Below the pieces are notes generated by a model. It worked only from the letters and a program-made list of their open reading frames with translations, was not told the origin of the DNA and did not search any database. From an uncultured Micrococcales bacterium (GTDB lineage Bacteria; Actinomycetota; Actinomycetes; Actinomycetales; Microbacteriaceae): DNA of 6,552 bases. Shown piece after piece: positions 5,591-6,552 of the stretch (positions are counted from its first letter, which is position 1; every line of letters starts with the position of its first letter). The DNA lies in NCBI GenBank assembly GCA_903853515.1, contig CAINTU010000145.1, forward strand, positions 1 to 6,552, in the 5' to 3' direction. Position numbers and translations under genes: made by a program.

Positions 5591-6552
5591 TTAGTGGCGA
5601 GTAACTAATCCTTGGCCATCAAGCTGCCAAGAGCGCACATAGTCGATCGACATTTGGCTTGTCGTCCAATTGCCCCATGACCCACCGAAAGCGCCAGGCG
5701 AATTTTGGCCAAGTGCGTTGTTGAAGATCAAGAAGAACGGTGCGTTGAAAGACCAGAATGCCGCCGGTGAAGTTTGTGGTGTATCAGTGAAGAACAACTT
5801 GCCGTCAACATAAAACTCAACGCGGTTAGGCAACCAAGCCATGCCATAGGTGTGAAAGTCTGCGCTGTAATCTATGTTGCCGACGGTGTCGCCAACGTCA
5901 TAGCCGTTGGCGCCAGAATTGTTGGCCTGGCCATTGGTCGAATAGTGAACCGCGGCTGAGTTGCGGTTCGGGTTATTGCGACCCTGCTCAGCGATATCAA
6001 GCTCGCCGCTTAGCGGCCAGCCGACGGTGGTGATGTTGTCGCCAAGAGCCCAAAACGCAGGCCAATTGCCAGAGCCAGCAGGCATCTTGATGCGAGCTTC
6101 GATGTAGCCGTATTTGAAAGACACCTTGCCTTGGGTGTCAAAACGGGCGCTCGAGAACGCGCAATACGAGCCGCCACAGTTTGCGCCAGCAGGCGCTGTG
6201 TTGGTTCGAGTTGTCGTGATCACGGCGTTGCCTTGGGCTGAGCCATCCTTGGCCACCGCAGTTGGGGTGTACCACTGCGCTTCGTTGTTCCAGCAGGTGC
6301 CGCCACCGTTTGCATCGGTATGGCCGCAATAGCGGGCAGTCCAGGTGGTGCTATCTATCGCGCTGCTCGACTTGCCTGCAAATTCATCAGACCAAAGCAA
6401 ATTGCCGATTGTGTGACCGGCAATCGACGGAGTGATCTGTGAATAGTCATTGACCGCCCACTTGGCCCAAAGCGTCTTATTGCCAAGGGTCGTGTAACTG
6501 TCGCCCGGTTGGCCGATAACGGGGCCGGTCGAACTGAGAGCCCAGCCGATAA
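5591..6552 (-). CDS. GH16 endo-beta-glucanase (laminarinase type) with N-terminal InlB-like repeat; 5' end outside window
   Basis: The open frame runs to the right edge, giving 319 visible residues (first full codon at 6548-6550); the start and any signal peptide lie outside. After a Listeria-Bacteroides-type repeat and a linker of about 18 residues, the beta-jelly-roll GH16 domain begins at LLWSDEFAG (about residue 51) and runs to the C-terminus. Signatures are NNEAQWYT, YGYIEARIKMP, GNWPAFWALGDN and the catalytic GELDIAEQG. The latter's two glutamates (codons 6002-6004 and 5987-5989) are the expected nucleophile and acid/base, with Asp between. HTYGMAWLPNRVEFYVDG and the closing SIDYVRSWQ are also typical. 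The ExDxxE spacing is that of laminarinase-type GH16 with the beta-bulge, so endo-1,3(4)-beta-glucan hydrolysis is likely, outside the cell. The TTG at 6398-6400 is an internal leucine, not the start, because homology continues upstream. Confidence 0.93.
   Translation of the reverse strand, partial: IGWALSSTGPVIGQPGDSYTTLGNKTLWAKWAVNDYSQITPSIAGHTIGNLLWSDEFAGKSSSAIDSTTWTARYCGHTDANGGGTCWNNEAQWYTPTAVAKDGSAQGNAVITTTRTNTAPAGANCGGSYCAFSSARFDTQGKVSFKYGYIEARIKMPAGSGNWPAFWALGDNITTVGWPLSGELDIAEQGRNNPNRNSAAVHYSTNGQANNSGANGYDVGDTVGNIDYSADFHTYGMAWLPNRVEFYVDGKLFFTDTPQTSPAAFWSFNAPFFLIFNNALGQNSPGAFGGSWGNWTTSQMSIDYVRSWQLDGQGLVTRH
6455..6550 (-). repeat. Listeria-Bacteroides (InlB B-type) repeat, partial, in the GH16 protein
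   Basis: The first 32 visible residues contain IGWALSSTGPVIG, PGDSYTT and NKTLWAKWA. This follows the F/Y-x-GW ... PG-x-x-Y/F-T ... N-x-TLYA-x-W pattern of the repeat found in internalin B and many secreted actinobacterial proteins. Its N-terminal strand is cut by the window edge, and further copies may lie beyond. In this protein it sits before the catalytic domain and probably serves as a spacer or surface-binding module. Confidence 0.7.

Noticed and set aside
5591..6400. A complete 269-residue GH16 gene starting at TTG 6400
   Set aside because: The open frame extends to the window edge and encodes a recognisable InlB-type repeat, so the start is outside the window.

Overview
The window reads as a bacterial chromosome segment of roughly balanced G+C (judged by eye, not computed). 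The lineage is probably an actinobacterium, and a small-genome freshwater Microbacteriaceae (Luna/Rhodoluna type) would fit. That is inference from three things: an RlmN with the long N-terminal extension seen in actinobacteria, a cysK-cysE pair, and a large Sec-secreted protein with actinobacterial-style Cys-containing Ig-like repeats. No RNA gene, CRISPR array, insertion sequence, integrase or phage gene was found.

Layout. On the + strand, the 3' end of cysK (cysteine synthase; 5' end outside the window) is followed 7 nt later by a short cysE (serine acetyltransferase, TTG start). Four nt after that comes a Tat-exported GH53 endo-beta-1,4-galactanase. These three look like one transcription unit. 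Its end converges, with only 15 nt between stop codons, on a minus-strand gene for a 760-residue secreted multidomain protein of unknown function. Upstream of that gene, also on the minus strand, lie rlmN (23S rRNA A2503 methyltransferase) and then a GH16 laminarinase-type glucanase. The GH16 gene runs off the right edge, and its visible N-terminal part contains a Listeria-Bacteroides (InlB B-type) repeat.

How it fits together. Housekeeping genes (cysteine synthesis, ribosome methylation) are interleaved with exported functions: a galactan hydrolase, a beta-glucan hydrolase and a putative surface or secreted binding protein. GH53 cuts beta-1,4-galactan (type I arabinogalactan) and GH16 laminarinases cut beta-1,3-glucan. 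Together they suggest scavenging of algal or plant polysaccharide, although no transporter or sugar regulator is visible to complete a classic utilisation locus.

I see no clearly new defence, mobile or RNA-based system. The parts least explained by known families are the N-terminal (about residues 32-235) and C-terminal (about 562-760) regions of the 760-residue protein, and the short inverted repeats in the two minus-strand intergenic gaps.
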